DNA from: Dermacoccus abyssi
GTDB taxonomy: Bacteria > Actinomycetota > Actinomycetes > Actinomycetales > Dermatophilaceae
Direction: 5' to 3' (one strand)
DNA: 64,000 nt
NCBI RefSeq assembly: GCF_034541975.1
Contig: NZ_JAVYJM010000001.1
The notes under the pieces were generated by a model. It searched no databases. It worked only from the letters and a program-made list of their open reading frames with translations, and had not been told where the DNA came from. Both the position numbers and the translations under genes were made by a program. Below are positions 27,374 to 36,338 of the stretch, piece by piece. Each line of letters begins with the position of its first letter. Positions within the stretch are counted from its first letter, which is position 1.

Positions 27374-27991
27374 TCAGCCGTAGGTGTCCCGCGGACCACG
27401 CCCGGCGACACGTCGGGGACCTCGCACCCAACTGGGGGCAGAGGGACCGACGATCTTGAGCTCCGCCACCACGCCGTCACCGACGCCCTGCTCGATCGAC
27501 CGGATGATCGTCGACGCAAGCAAGGTCAGCTGGGTCGCCCACGCCGTCGACTCCGCCCGTACCGTGAGAATGCCGTTCTCGAAGCTGACGGGAGAGGCGT
27601 GGTCCGCGACACCCGGTCCGACGAGATCGGCCCACCGTGACATCACGGTGCCCGCGGCGACATCGACATTCCATCCGCGGTCCTCGAGCAGTCGCTTCAT
27701 GTTGTTGCCGAGCAGCAGCGGGTCGCGACCGTTGCGTCCGCCTCGTCCTTTGCGCGCGTCGTGTGTGTCCGTGGCGCGTGGGCTTCGACGCATGGGTCGA
27801 GACCCCGGACGGAACCCGCGTTCGGCGGCACCCCGTTGAGCGCGAGCCAACGCCGCTCGGGCTGCCGTCAGGGGGTCGTCCTCGACAGCAGACGTCGCGG
27901 GTGCCTCCACCGAACTCTCGTCGAGTGCCGCGTGCGTCGACCGGGCGTCCGTGGACTCGTCCCCGCGGCCTTCGCCGTCGCCGTCAGTCAT
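27374..27991 (-). CDS. dciA: DciA-type DUF721 protein (helicase loader)
   Basis: Predicted 205 residues from ATG 27991, overlapping recF by 8 bp. The N-terminus is a disordered, basic region; the DUF721 domain (about 100-190) has LLLGNNMKRLLEDRGW, RWADLVGPGVADHASPV and STAWATQLTLLASTIIRSI. DciA is the ancestral loader or stabiliser of the replicative helicase DnaB in bacteria without DnaC. The position after recF is standard in actinobacteria. Confidence 0.9.
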   Translation of the reverse strand: MTDGDGEGRGDESTDARSTHAALDESSVEAPATSAVEDDPLTAARAALARAQRGAAERGFRPGSRPMRRSPRATDTHDARKGRGGRNGRDPLLLGNNMKRLLEDRGWNVDVAAGTVMSRWADLVGPGVADHASPVSFENGILTVRAESTAWATQLTLLASTIIRSIEQGVGDGVVAELKIVGPSAPSWVRGPRRVAGRGPRDTYG

Positions 27992-29258
27992 GATCGGCAC
28001 CGCCGTCATCGGACGTTGCGTCGGCCGACCCCGAGGTGGTGCCGGATTCGGTGAGCGGGGCAGCATCCGCCTCCTCGGCGGAGACCGACCCCTTCGTCAC
28101 GTAGTACGTGCGCCCGCTGAGTGCGTCGGGGACGTCCTCGGCCACCGCGGCGGTGATGAGCACCTGCTCGGCGTCGGCCACCATGGCGGCCAGGCGCTCG
28201 CGTCGTCCCGCGTCGAGCTCGGCGAAGACGTCGTCGAGCACGAGAACCGGGTCGGTCTTGAGGTCGTTGCGCAGGAGGTGGAAGGCCGCAAGACGCAGGG
28301 CGAGGGCGAACGACCACGACTCACCGTGGCTGGCGTAGCCCTTCGCGGGCAGGTCACCGAGTGTCAGCGTGACGTCGTCGCGGTGCGGCCCGACGAGGGT
28401 CACGCCCCGGTCGATCTCGCGCTGACGCATCTCCTCGAACGCTTGGTGGAAGGCCTTCTCCAGTTCCTCGCGCTCGGGCACCTCGCCGTCGGCGATCCGA
28501 CGAGCGACGGCCTCCGGCAGCGACGAGACGTACGTGAGCCGAGCCTCCGAGCGGCCCGCGCTCACCTCGTCGTACGACGACGCCACGTGCGGTGCCAGAT
28601 CGCGCAGCAGACGCAGGCGCGCATAGACGAGAGAGGCGCCCACCGCGGCAAGGTGGGTGTTCCACTCGACGAGGGTGTCGAGAGTCGTTTCACGTGAAAC
28701 GGCCTCTTCGGGGGTCAGCGTGCCGCCCCGGCTTCCCTTTCGCAGGACGGGCTGCGCCGAACGGAGGAGGGCGTTGCGCTGCTTGAGGATCTTGTCGTAG
28801 TCGGAGCGTGCGCCAGCCCACCGAGGCTGGCGAGCCACGAGCAACTCGTCCAGGAAGCGGCGACGTTCTCCGGGGTAGCCCTTGACGAGAGCCAGATCCT
28901 CCGGCGCAAAGAGCACGGTACGCAGCGTGCCGAGGATGTCACGGGGGCGCGTGGCAGCCGATCGCCCTACGCGTGCCCGGTTCGCTCGGCCGGGCACGAT
29001 TTCCAGTTCGAGCACTGTTTCACGTGAATCACGGACGACGGCCGCACGGACGAAGGCGCGTTCCGCACCGAACCGGACGAGGGGAGCGTCGTTCGAGACA
29101 CGGTGCGACCCCAGGGACGCGAGGTAGCCGGCGGCTTCGACGAGATTCGTCTTGCCCTGGCCGTTGAGTCCCACGAATGTGGTGACTCCTTCGGTGAGAT
29201 CGACTTCCGCTTCGCTGTAGGAGCGGAAGTCACGCAGCGACAGGTGACGCAGCCTCAC
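27984..29258 (-). CDS. recF: DNA repair protein RecF
   Basis: Predicted 424 residues. GTG 29258 begins VRLRHLSLRDFRSY, the family start. Walker A is GLNGQGKTNLVEA; the ABC signature region (ESWSFALALRLAAFHLLR) and Walker B VLVLDDVFAELD are present. RecF helps load RecA at gaps. The C-terminus carries an acidic tail of about 30 residues beyond the usual end. Two parS-like sites lie inside the gene, encoding the peptides VSRET and DSRET. Confidence 0.96.
   Translation of the reverse strand: MRLRHLSLRDFRSYSEAEVDLTEGVTTFVGLNGQGKTNLVEAAGYLASLGSHRVSNDAPLVRFGAERAFVRAAVVRDSRETVLELEIVPGRANRARVGRSAATRPRDILGTLRTVLFAPEDLALVKGYPGERRRFLDELLVARQPRWAGARSDYDKILKQRNALLRSAQPVLRKGSRGGTLTPEEAVSRETTLDTLVEWNTHLAAVGASLVYARLRLLRDLAPHVASSYDEVSAGRSEARLTYVSSLPEAVARRIADGEVPEREELEKAFHQAFEEMRQREIDRGVTLVGPHRDDVTLTLGDLPAKGYASHGESWSFALALRLAAFHLLRNDLKTDPVLVLDDVFAELDAGRRERLAAMVADAEQVLITAAVAEDVPDALSGRTYYVTKGSVSAEEADAAPLTESGTTSGSADATSDDGGADHD
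28686..28701. promoter_or_regulatory. parS-like site inside recF
   Basis: CGTTTCACGTGAAACG: the inner 14 bp are perfect consensus, only the outer bases differ. Confidence 0.85.
29016..29031. promoter_or_regulatory. parS-like site inside recF
   Basis: TGTTTCACGTGAATCA, one mismatch to consensus. Confidence 0.8.
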
Positions 29259-29295
29259 GTCGAACTCGTGTGCCCCGGGGTCGAAAGAGGAAGAC

Positions 29296-30288
29296 TCAGT
29301 GCTCGCTCTTGGCGGCACCCGGACGCGACGCGCCGTCGTCCTGCTTGGGCTGGGCCGCGGGCGAGACCTCGGCCTGGCCCTCCTTGGCGACGCGGTAGGG
29401 CTCCTGGCCGAACTGCATGACCTCGTGACCGCCGAACTGTCCGCGCAGCGCGGCGACGGCCTGCATCTGCGGGCTGTTCTCCTGGCGCGACGTGAAGCGG
29501 GAGAAGAGAGCGGCGGCGAGCACCGGCATCGGCACGGCGTTCGCGATGGCCTCCTCGAGCGTCCACCGACCCTCACCGGAATCGGTCGAGTACTCGGAGA
29601 TTCCCTCGAGGTGCGGCGTCTCCTCGAGCGCCTTGACCATGAGATCGAGCAGCCAGGACCGCACGACCGTGCCGCGCGTCCAGGCCTTGAAGCAACCGTG
29701 GACGTCGGTGACGATGTCCTTCGCCTCGAGCAGTTCCCAGCCCTCGGCGTACGCGTGCATGAGGCCGTACTCGATGCCGTTGTGCACCATCTTGGCGTAG
29801 TGACCGGCGCCCACCTTGCCCGCGTGGACGAAGCCCTCTTCGCGAGGTCCTTCGGGGCGCAGCGCGTCGAAGACGGGCATCATGCGCTCGACGTCCTCCT
29901 CGGCGCCACCACACATGAGGCCGTAGCCGTTCTCCTTGCCCCACACGCCACCGGACACGCCGCAGTCCATGAAGTGCACGCCGGTCTCGGCGAACTGCTC
30001 CGCGTGCCCCAGGTCATCGGACCACTTGCTGTTGCCGCCGTCGATGACGAGGTCACCCTCGGCGAGCAGGCCCTGCAGCTCGGACATGACCGAGTCCGTG
30101 ATCTTGCCGGCCGGCACCATGACCCAGATGTTGCGGGGAGCCTCGAGCTTCTCGACGAGTTCCGCGAGATCGGCGACGTCGCTGATCTCGCGGTTGGTGT
30201 CGAAACCGATGACGTCGATGCCGGCGGCCTTCATGCGGTCACGCATGTTGCCGCCCATCTTGCCGAGGCCGATGAGTCCGAGCTGCAT
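29296..30288 (-). CDS. gnd: 6-phosphogluconate dehydrogenase, decarboxylating (short type)
   Basis: Predicted 330 residues, the length of the short GntZ/YqeC-like enzymes (the long form has about 470). Rossmann motif GLIGLGKMGGNM, substrate motifs MDCGVSGGVWGKENGYGLMCGG and KMVHNGIEYGLMHAYAEG with the catalytic Lys, and a helical C-terminal domain. It converts 6-phosphogluconate to ribulose 5-phosphate with NAD(P) reduction. Short-type enzymes often prefer NAD; this is not decidable here. Insertion between dnaN and recF is typical for actinobacteria. Confidence 0.93.
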   Translation of the reverse strand: MQLGLIGLGKMGGNMRDRMKAAGIDVIGFDTNREISDVADLAELVEKLEAPRNIWVMVPAGKITDSVMSELQGLLAEGDLVIDGGNSKWSDDLGHAEQFAETGVHFMDCGVSGGVWGKENGYGLMCGGAEEDVERMMPVFDALRPEGPREEGFVHAGKVGAGHYAKMVHNGIEYGLMHAYAEGWELLEAKDIVTDVHGCFKAWTRGTVVRSWLLDLMVKALEETPHLEGISEYSTDSGEGRWTLEEAIANAVPMPVLAAALFSRFTSRQENSPQMQAVAALRGQFGGHEVMQFGQEPYRVAKEGQAEVSPAAQPKQDDGASRPGAAKSEH

Positions 30289-30409
30289 GGTCTAACTCCT
30301 TGCTGAGGAAGTCTGGTTGCCGCACCCGAAGGCGCGGCGTTCGGTGCTCACGCTACGCCGCCGTCGCGGGAACGACCACATGCCGTCCGACACCGCCGGA
30401 CGAGGCTGG

Positions 30410-31540
30410 TCAGTTGGCGAAGCGCACCGGCATGATGAGGTAGCGGTAGCTGTCGTCGGCCTCGCCGTCGAGCTCGTCCTGACCGGACAGCACGGCCGGA
30501 CGCGTGGGCTGGGTGAAGCCAAGGCGCACGTACTTCGTGCCGACGACCCCGAGGCCGTCGAGGAGGAACTGGGGGCTGAAGGCGATCTCGAGTTCCGGCC
30601 CTTCGATGCGGGCTTCGAAGGTTTCCGAGGCCTGGGCGTCCTCGCCGGTACCGGCCTCGATGCGGACGGCGTCGTCACCGAAGCGCAGGCGCACGGGCAT
30701 GTTGCGCTCGGCGACGAGCGAGACACGCTTGGCGGCCTCGACGAGCATCGCCGTCTCGACGACCGCCGTCGTGTCGACGCTCGTGGGGAACAGGCTCGTC
30801 ACCTTGGGGTAGTCGCCGTCGAGCAGGCGCGTCGTCATACGGCGCGCTCCGGCCTCGAAACCGGCGAGGCCGGAGCCGGTCGACGCGCCGCTGAGCGACA
30901 GCGAGACGCTGCCCGCCGCACCGAGCGCCTTGGCCAGGGAGTCGAGCGTGCGAGCCGGGACGAGGGCCGCGTACTGCGCGTTCTCGTCACCGCCGTTCCA
31001 CAGCACCTCACGCATGGCGAGGCGGTAGCGGTCGGTGGCCAGCAGGGTGAGCTTGTTGCCCTGAACCTCGATGCGCACACCCGTGAGGATCGGCAGGGTG
31101 TCGCCGCGGTCCGCGGCCACGCTGACCTGCGCGACGGCCTGGGTGAAGACGTCACCGCCGATGACGCCGGTGGGCTCGGGGTTCTCCGGCAGCGTCGGGT
31201 ACTCGCCCGTCGGCATGCTCTGGAGGCTGAACTTGGCCGAACCGCAGGTGACCTGGACCTTGGAGCCCTCGCTCACGAGCTCGATCGGCTTGTGCGGCAG
31301 GCTCTTGCTGATGTCGGCGAGCAGGCGGCCGAGCACGAGCACGGTGCCGGGCTCCTCGACGTCGGCGTCGACGGTGACCTTGGCCGAGACTTCGTAGTCG
31401 AACGCGGAGAGCGTCAGGCCGTCCTCGGTGGCTTCGAGCAGGACACCTGCGAGCACCGGAACCGGCGGGCGCTGCGAGAGCCCTCGAACGGCCCACGCCA
31501 CAGCTTCGGCCAACACATCACGTTCAACCCGGAGCTTCAC
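30410..31540 (-). CDS. dnaN: DNA polymerase III sliding clamp, beta subunit
   Basis: Predicted 376 residues from GTG 31540 (VKLRVERDVLAEAVAWAV), chosen because AGGACGG lies 8 bases upstream and the family starts here; an in-frame GTG at 31558 would add six residues. Three clamp domains of about 120 residues are recognisable, with PTGEYPTLPE in the first linker, ATDRYRLAMREV and the C-terminal YRYLIMPVRF. It encircles DNA and tethers polymerase III. Its upstream region is the origin. Confidence 0.97.
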   Translation of the reverse strand: MKLRVERDVLAEAVAWAVRGLSQRPPVPVLAGVLLEATEDGLTLSAFDYEVSAKVTVDADVEEPGTVLVLGRLLADISKSLPHKPIELVSEGSKVQVTCGSAKFSLQSMPTGEYPTLPENPEPTGVIGGDVFTQAVAQVSVAADRGDTLPILTGVRIEVQGNKLTLLATDRYRLAMREVLWNGGDENAQYAALVPARTLDSLAKALGAAGSVSLSLSGASTGSGLAGFEAGARRMTTRLLDGDYPKVTSLFPTSVDTTAVVETAMLVEAAKRVSLVAERNMPVRLRFGDDAVRIEAGTGEDAQASETFEARIEGPELEIAFSPQFLLDGLGVVGTKYVRLGFTQPTRPAVLSGQDELDGEADDSYRYLIMPVRFAN

Positions 31541-31756
31541 GTCCACCGTCCTCGTCACTTCGTGGTTCGCCTACGTCGTGGGGAAGCGAGCGCAGGAGCA
31601 CAGGTATTCGCGGTGAGCTTAACGCAGGTGGAGCTGACGCCCCAAGCGTCGAGGAGCTGCCCGAGGCGGTCGCCGCAGTTGGCCTGGGTGTGGATTCGTG
31701 GGGCGCTTGATCGCGATGGAGAAAGAGTTGGTCGTCGTCATAGGGGGTGTGGATTC

Positions 31757-32130
31757 TGGGGACAACCACATCTGTGCCGGGAATCCCGCGGTTTCCGGTT
31801 GTGGGCAGCGTGGGGATGGTCGTTGGGGACGACACAGTGGGGGTGTGGACGGATTTTTCGCGTCCCCAGACGCCGACGGCGCTCAAGGGGTGTTATCCCC
31901 TGATTTCGACCGTTGTCCACGGAGTTATCCCCAGATTCTGTGGAAAAGCGTGTGACGAAGGAGTCCTGCTCATGTGGGGCAGGTGAATCACAGTGGTGTT
32001 GTCCACAAATCCACAAGGATGTCCCCAGGGGGAGTTTCGCGGAATGTCGGGGCTGCTTCGGCTGTGTTGGGACGTCCGAGCGGTCGTTGCACACAGCGTC
32101 CCCAGGGTTGTCCCCAGAACCTGTGGACAA
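31757..32130. other. oriC: Presumed chromosomal origin oriC
   Basis: The non-coding stretch between dnaN and the MFS gene (31541-32151) holds many DnaA boxes: perfect TTGTCCACA at 31999, its perfect reverse TGTGGACAA at 32122, and near-consensus TGGGGACAA 31757, TTATCCCCT 31893, TTGTCCACG 31913, TTATCCCCA 31925, TGTGGAAAA 31939, ATGTCCCCA 32019 and TTGTCCCCA 32108. In related actinobacteria oriC lies between dnaA and dnaN, as here, though one gene now separates it from dnaA. The T-run near 31854 may be part of an unwinding element; this is uncertain. Confidence 0.85.
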
Positions 32131-32151
32131 CCCCGACTATCGGCCCCAAGC

Positions 32152-33408
32152 TCAAGACCGACGGGACGAGCCGGGGACAGTGCGTCGGACGCTCTGACGG
32201 AGCGCGTTGACGGGGCGGGTCGAGACGAGGTGCCATAGCCACATCGCGGCCCCGAGCATGACGAGACCGAGCGCCGTGACCGCCATCGTCCAGGCGCTCT
32301 CGGCCGCGAAAGGAGCCACGAGACCTGCCACGAGAGCGCTTGTCACGAGGTTGACGAAGGTGCCCGCCGACGCCGCGCTTCCGCGGGCGTGGGGGAACTG
32401 GTCAAGCATGGCAATTTGCAGGGTGGGCAGGGACAGCCCGATCCCATAGGCGATGAGAGCGGGAGCCACGATGGCCCACGGCAGGACGTCGCCGACCGGC
32501 GTCACCGAGACAATGGCGCCCGCTGAGGCCGCGAGGAGGGCGAAGCCCAGGCCGTAGGTGATCTGACGGTCGCTCGTCACCCGTCCGGCGAGCCGTCCAC
32601 TCGTCCAGGATCCGGTGATCATGCAAGCCACCATCGGGACGAAGAACACCCAGAAGTCTGATTCGCCGAGACCGAGCAGTCCGATGAGGAACAACGGTGC
32701 GGCGGAGATGTAGAGGAACTGGCCCGCAAAGGAGAACGCGGCTGCGAAGGCCACGCCCATGAAGCGGCCACTCCGCGTTGCGGCGAGCAGCCCAGACACG
32801 AGTGAGCCCACGCGCAGCGGCGTCCGGTGCTCGGCGGGGAGGCTTTCCGGCAGAGAAAGAGCAACCGAGACGGCCATGATGATGCCGAAGGCGACGAGGA
32901 ACCAGAAGATCGTGCGCCAGGAGCCCACCTGGAGGAGGAGCCCGGACAGGACGGGCGCCACGGCCGGTGCGACACCGAAGATCATCGAGACCTGGCTCAT
33001 GAGTCGCTGCGCTTCCGCTCCCTCGAAGAGGTCACGGATGACGGTTCGCGCGATGATCTGCCCTGCACCGGCCGCGAACCCTTGGAACATGCGGAAGACG
33101 AGCAGCATCGTCAGGGAGGTCGACAGGGCGCATCCGATGGACGCGACGACGTAGACGCCGATGCCGATGAGCATGACGGGACGCCTGCCCACGGCGTCGG
33201 AGATGGGGCCGTGGAGCAGGCTCATCAGCGCGAAGGCGAGGAGGTAGACGCTGACGACCAACTGCATCGCGGCTGGTTCCACGTGAAACTCCGCACCCAT
33301 TTCGCCGAAGGCGGGCAGCGGCGCATCGACGTTGAACGGGCCGAACATCGACAGGCCGGCCAGGATGAGGGTCAGCAGGACGCCGGCGCGTCGTGGGGCG
33401 GAAGTCAC
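32152..33408 (-). CDS. MFS multidrug exporter, Bcr/CflA type
   Basis: Predicted 418 residues with about 12 membrane helices. Motif A between helices 2 and 3 reads GPISDAVGRRPVMLIG; helix 4 holds RMFQGFAAGAGQIIARTVIRDLFEG, typical of the drug:H+ antiporter Bcr/CflA group; GVAPAVAPVLSGLL follows (motif C-like). Probable proton-driven export of an unknown compound. It starts at GTG 33408 and is transcribed toward oriC. Its position between dnaA and oriC is unusual, and a parS-like site lies within it. Confidence 0.88.
   Translation of the reverse strand: MTSAPRRAGVLLTLILAGLSMFGPFNVDAPLPAFGEMGAEFHVEPAAMQLVVSVYLLAFALMSLLHGPISDAVGRRPVMLIGIGVYVVASIGCALSTSLTMLLVFRMFQGFAAGAGQIIARTVIRDLFEGAEAQRLMSQVSMIFGVAPAVAPVLSGLLLQVGSWRTIFWFLVAFGIIMAVSVALSLPESLPAEHRTPLRVGSLVSGLLAATRSGRFMGVAFAAAFSFAGQFLYISAAPLFLIGLLGLGESDFWVFFVPMVACMITGSWTSGRLAGRVTSDRQITYGLGFALLAASAGAIVSVTPVGDVLPWAIVAPALIAYGIGLSLPTLQIAMLDQFPHARGSAASAGTFVNLVTSALVAGLVAPFAAESAWTMAVTALGLVMLGAAMWLWHLVSTRPVNALRQSVRRTVPGSSRRS
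33275..33290. promoter_or_regulatory. Weak parS-like site inside the MFS gene
   Basis: GGTTCCACGTGAAACT, three mismatches with an intact CACGTG core; it encodes FHVE on the gene's strand. Confidence 0.55.
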
Positions 33409-33432
33409 CGACCGAGCCTACGAGAGAGGGTG

Positions 33433-33448
33433 TGTTTCACGTGAAACA
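33433..33448. promoter_or_regulatory. parS: Perfect consensus parS
   Basis: TGTTTCACGTGAAACA, an exact match to the bacterial parS consensus, in the 52-bp gap between dnaA and the MFS gene. The flanking GGGTGTG / CACACCC extends the palindrome, so it may double as the dnaA terminator hairpin. Confidence 0.95.
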
Positions 33449-33460
33449 CACCCTCGTGGA

Positions 33461-35017
33461 TCAAGCGCTGCGGCGCCTGATCTGTGTCGTCAGCTCGGTG
33501 ATCTGGTCGTAGATCGGCTGACGTTCGCCGATGAGCTGGCGGATCTTCTTCTCCGCGTGCATGACGGTGGTGTGGTCACGTCCACCGAAGTGCTGCCCCA
33601 GTTGGGGGAAGGAGTGCTCGGTCAGTTCACGCGAGAGATACATCGCGATCTGGCGCGCGGTGACGAGGTTGCGCGAGCGGGACGTGCCCTTGATGTCGTC
33701 CACCGTGACACCGAAATAGACGGCCGTCTCGGAGATGATCTGATGCACCGTGATCTGCCCGGTCTCACTCGGTACGACGTCCTTGAGGACGAACGCCGCC
33801 TTGGCCCGGTCGACCGGCTCCTTCTGGAGCGAGGCGTACGCAGCGACGCGGATGAGCGCGCCCTCGAGCTCTCGGATGTTCGTCGAGATCTTCGAGGCCA
33901 CGAGTTCGAGGACGTCGTCGCCGATGTCCATGCGCTCGGCGTTGGCCTTCTTGCGCAGGATCGCGATGCGGGTTTCCAGTTCGGGAGGGTGCACGTCCGT
34001 CGTGAGGCCGGACTTGAACCGGCTGCGCATGCGGTCGGCGAACGTCGTCAGCTTCTCCGGCGGCTGGTCGGAGGTGAGCACGATCTGCTTGCCCGAGGAG
34101 TGAAGAGCGTTGAACGTGTGGAAGAACTCCTCCTGCGTCTGCTCCTTGCCCTGGAGGAACTGGATGTCGTCGATGAGCAGGACGTCGACGTTGTCGCGGT
34201 AGCGGCGCTGGAAGGTGGCCGCACGGTCGTCGCGGATGGAGTTGACGAAGTCGTTCGTGAACTCCTCGGAGCTGACGTAGCGCACCCGCAACTTGGGGTG
34301 GTAGTCGTGCACGTAGTGCCCGATGGCGTGCAGCAGGTGGGTCTTGCCGAGGCCCGAGTCACCGTGGATGAACAGCGGGTTGTAGGCCTGTCCGGGCTCC
34401 TCGGCGATCGCGATGGCGGCCGCGTGGGCGAAGCGGTTGCTGTCACCGATGACGAACGTGTCGAAGGTGTACTTCGGGTTGAGCCGTGGCGAGTACTCCT
34501 CGTCGCTCGGCGGCGGAGCGTCCGTGCGGCCACCCACGGAACGGGGGGGCAGAACGACGCCGGGGTGCGCCGATCGAGGACGCGGAACCTGCTCGGCCGC
34601 GATCTGGGAGCCGCCCGGCAGCGAGAATCCGAGTGTGCCGTCGGAGTGGTCGGGCTCCTGGGCGTTCATGTCGGGATTCGCATCTGCGCCAGTCTGTGCA
34701 GCACCTTCCGCATCGGCGCCCGCGCCGTCGAGTTCCTGGACTGCGGCCTGAAGGCTCTCGTCGACGGAGATGGCGACGCGAACCTGCTGTCCGAGCTGGT
34801 TCGAGAGTGCCTCGGCGACCTGGTCGCGCAGCGGACCTTCGAGCATGCGCTTGGTCTGTTCGAAGGGAACGGACAGCAGGACGTTCTCACCGATGAGGCC
34901 GACGAAGCGCGTGAGGTTGAGGAAGGCTCGGTCACGAGAACCGATGCCGTGCTTGCTCATTTCCGCCAGGGCGGCGTGCCACGTGCGTTCGTAGTCGACG
35001 GGTTCGTCGGTGGTCAC
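33461..35017 (-). CDS. dnaA: Chromosomal replication initiator DnaA
   Basis: Predicted 518 residues from GTG 35017, preceded by AGGAGGAG. Domain I (about 1-100) starts VTTDEPVDYERTW; a low-complexity domain II follows (about 100-185). The AAA+ domain carries Walker A GDSGLGKT (Lys near 225), Walker B LLIDDIQF and the arginine-finger region RMRSRFKSGLTTDV. C-terminal domain IV has the signature GGRDHTTVMHAEKKI, which reads DnaA boxes. It opens oriC with ATP bound. Confidence 0.98.
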   Translation of the reverse strand: MTTDEPVDYERTWHAALAEMSKHGIGSRDRAFLNLTRFVGLIGENVLLSVPFEQTKRMLEGPLRDQVAEALSNQLGQQVRVAISVDESLQAAVQELDGAGADAEGAAQTGADANPDMNAQEPDHSDGTLGFSLPGGSQIAAEQVPRPRSAHPGVVLPPRSVGGRTDAPPPSDEEYSPRLNPKYTFDTFVIGDSNRFAHAAAIAIAEEPGQAYNPLFIHGDSGLGKTHLLHAIGHYVHDYHPKLRVRYVSSEEFTNDFVNSIRDDRAATFQRRYRDNVDVLLIDDIQFLQGKEQTQEEFFHTFNALHSSGKQIVLTSDQPPEKLTTFADRMRSRFKSGLTTDVHPPELETRIAILRKKANAERMDIGDDVLELVASKISTNIRELEGALIRVAAYASLQKEPVDRAKAAFVLKDVVPSETGQITVHQIISETAVYFGVTVDDIKGTSRSRNLVTARQIAMYLSRELTEHSFPQLGQHFGGRDHTTVMHAEKKIRQLIGERQPIYDQITELTTQIRRRSA

Positions 35018-35045
35018 GAAGGCTCCTCCTGGTGCGGTGCTCGTC

Positions 35046-35090
35046 TGTGGAACGCCCATACTAAGGGTGGTTTCCACAAGGTTATCCACA
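35046..35090 (-). promoter_or_regulatory. DnaA boxes in the dnaA promoter
   Basis: Exact TTATCCACA at 35082, GTTTCCACA at 35070 and TGTGGAACG at 35046, all within 75 bp upstream of dnaA. This suggests autoregulation. The rest of the 419-bp dnaA-rpmH gap shows no gene and should hold the divergent promoters. Confidence 0.75.
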
Positions 35091-35436
35091 GCCTGTGTAC
35101 CGGAGTGTCGCGGCTTCGGGGCGCTGGAGAGGACAACGGGTTTGCTTCCGGACACGTTAACGGCGTGTCGACTGGATTTCACCCCGCCCGTATGAATCAC
35201 ACATGTGTTAGTTGCGCGTGCGCGCCGTTGAACATCGAGTCGCGCGTGTGTCGTTTTGACCGGCTTGGTCGCGGCCCGTACAGTTGACGGCGATTGTCTG
35301 CGCCCCAAATGGGGCTCGGGTCGAGACGCGCACATCGCCACATCGCCCGAAACAACCGAGAAATCGGCGGCGCGACAACTAGACCACCAGTACGACGGCG
35401 ACGCGTCAGCGCTCGCCCATTTCATCGGAGATCGAC

Positions 35437-35574
35437 GTGAGCAAGCGCACCTTCCAGCCCAACAACCGTCGCCGCGCCAAGACGCACGGCTTCCGTCTGC
35501 GTATGCGTACCCGCGCCGGCCGCGCCATCCTGGCCAACCGCCGCGCCAAGGGCCGCAGCAAGCTCTCCGCCTGA
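35437..35574 (+). CDS. rpmH: 50S ribosomal protein L34
   Basis: Predicted 45 residues, basic throughout: SKRTFQPNNRRRAKTHGFRL, then RMRTRAGRAILANRRAKGR and KLSA, the universal L34 pattern. GTG start with GGAG upstream. First gene of rpmH-rnpA-yidD-yidC-jag-rsmG, divergent from dnaA. Confidence 0.98.
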   Translation: MSKRTFQPNNRRRAKTHGFRLRMRTRAGRAILANRRAKGRSKLSA

Positions 35575-35592
35575 GCCTCGGCGGCAACGGCC

Positions 35593-36012
35593 GTGCTGCC
35601 AGCGCCTCACCGTCTGCGTGACGCCGGGCAGTACCGCGCCGTTCTGCGGAATCGCCGCTCCGGTCGAGCCGGCGGTTCGCTGCTCGTGGTCCAGATGATC
35701 GACGCCGACGCGTCCGGCCTCGCGCACCCGGAAGGGGTGGGGCCGCGCGTCGGTTTTGTCGTATCCAAGGCCGTGGGAAACGCCGTGGTTCGCTCGCGCA
35801 CGAAGCGGGTGCTGCGTCATCTCGTGCGTGACGAGTTGCCTCGCCTCGATCCGAGTCTCGACATCGTCGTGCGCGCCAACCCGGCCATCGCCGGCGCCGG
35901 CACGGACGCCGTCCGTGCCGAACTGCAGCGCATGCTCACGAAGGCGCACAAGCGGATTCGGACCGACGACGGCGTTCCACGTGAAACGGCGAGTGCCGGA
36001 GCGAAGCGATGA
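35593..36012 (+). CDS. rnpA: Ribonuclease P protein component
   Basis: Predicted 139 residues. Starts LPAPHRLRDAGQYRAVLR; the signature VGFVVSKAVGNAVVRSRTKRVLRHLVRDEL carries the RNR-type basic motif that binds P RNA and pre-tRNA leader. It helps the RNA subunit mature tRNA 5' ends. GTG start 18 bp after rpmH; its stop overlaps yidD (ATGA). The 3' end contains a parS-like site that writes the peptide VPRET. Confidence 0.96.
   Translation: MLPAPHRLRDAGQYRAVLRNRRSGRAGGSLLVVQMIDADASGLAHPEGVGPRVGFVVSKAVGNAVVRSRTKRVLRHLVRDELPRLDPSLDIVVRANPAIAGAGTDAVRAELQRMLTKAHKRIRTDDGVPRETASAGAKR
35973..35988. promoter_or_regulatory. parS-like site inside rnpA
   Basis: CGTTCCACGTGAAACG, three mismatches, core intact. 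Confidence 0.65.
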
Positions 36013-36338
36013 CGACGTCCACGGCCGACGATGTGACGGGTTGGCGACATGTTGCCGTCTGGCCCCTGCTCGTCATCGTGCGCTTCTATCGCCGCTGGAT
36101 CTCGCCCGCGCTACCTGCCACCTGCCGGTTCTACCCGACGTGCTCGTCCTACGGCCTCACGGCGCTCACCCGGTTCGGGCCGATCAAGGGCACCTGGCTC
36201 ACCCTGAAGCGTCTCGCGCGCTGTCACCCCTGGAACCCCGGCGGGGTCGACCACGTTCCACCGAAGGGCCACTCGGCCCACGGGGAGCACGGACGGTCCG
36301 ACGCCGCATCTGCACCCGTCAAAGCGAAGGATGATTGA
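36009..36338 (+). CDS. yidD: Membrane protein insertion efficiency factor YidD
   Basis: Predicted 109 residues. Family pattern: LLVIVRFYRRWISPALPATCRFYPTCSSYGLTALTRFG, then LTLKRLARCHPWNPGGVDHVP. The conserved cysteines are present. A small, membrane-associated amphipathic protein that aids YidC-dependent insertion. It overlaps rnpA by 4 bp and yidC by 1 bp. Confidence 0.95.
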   Translation: MTTSTADDVTGWRHVAVWPLLVIVRFYRRWISPALPATCRFYPTCSSYGLTALTRFGPIKGTWLTLKRLARCHPWNPGGVDHVPPKGHSAHGEHGRSDAASAPVKAKDD

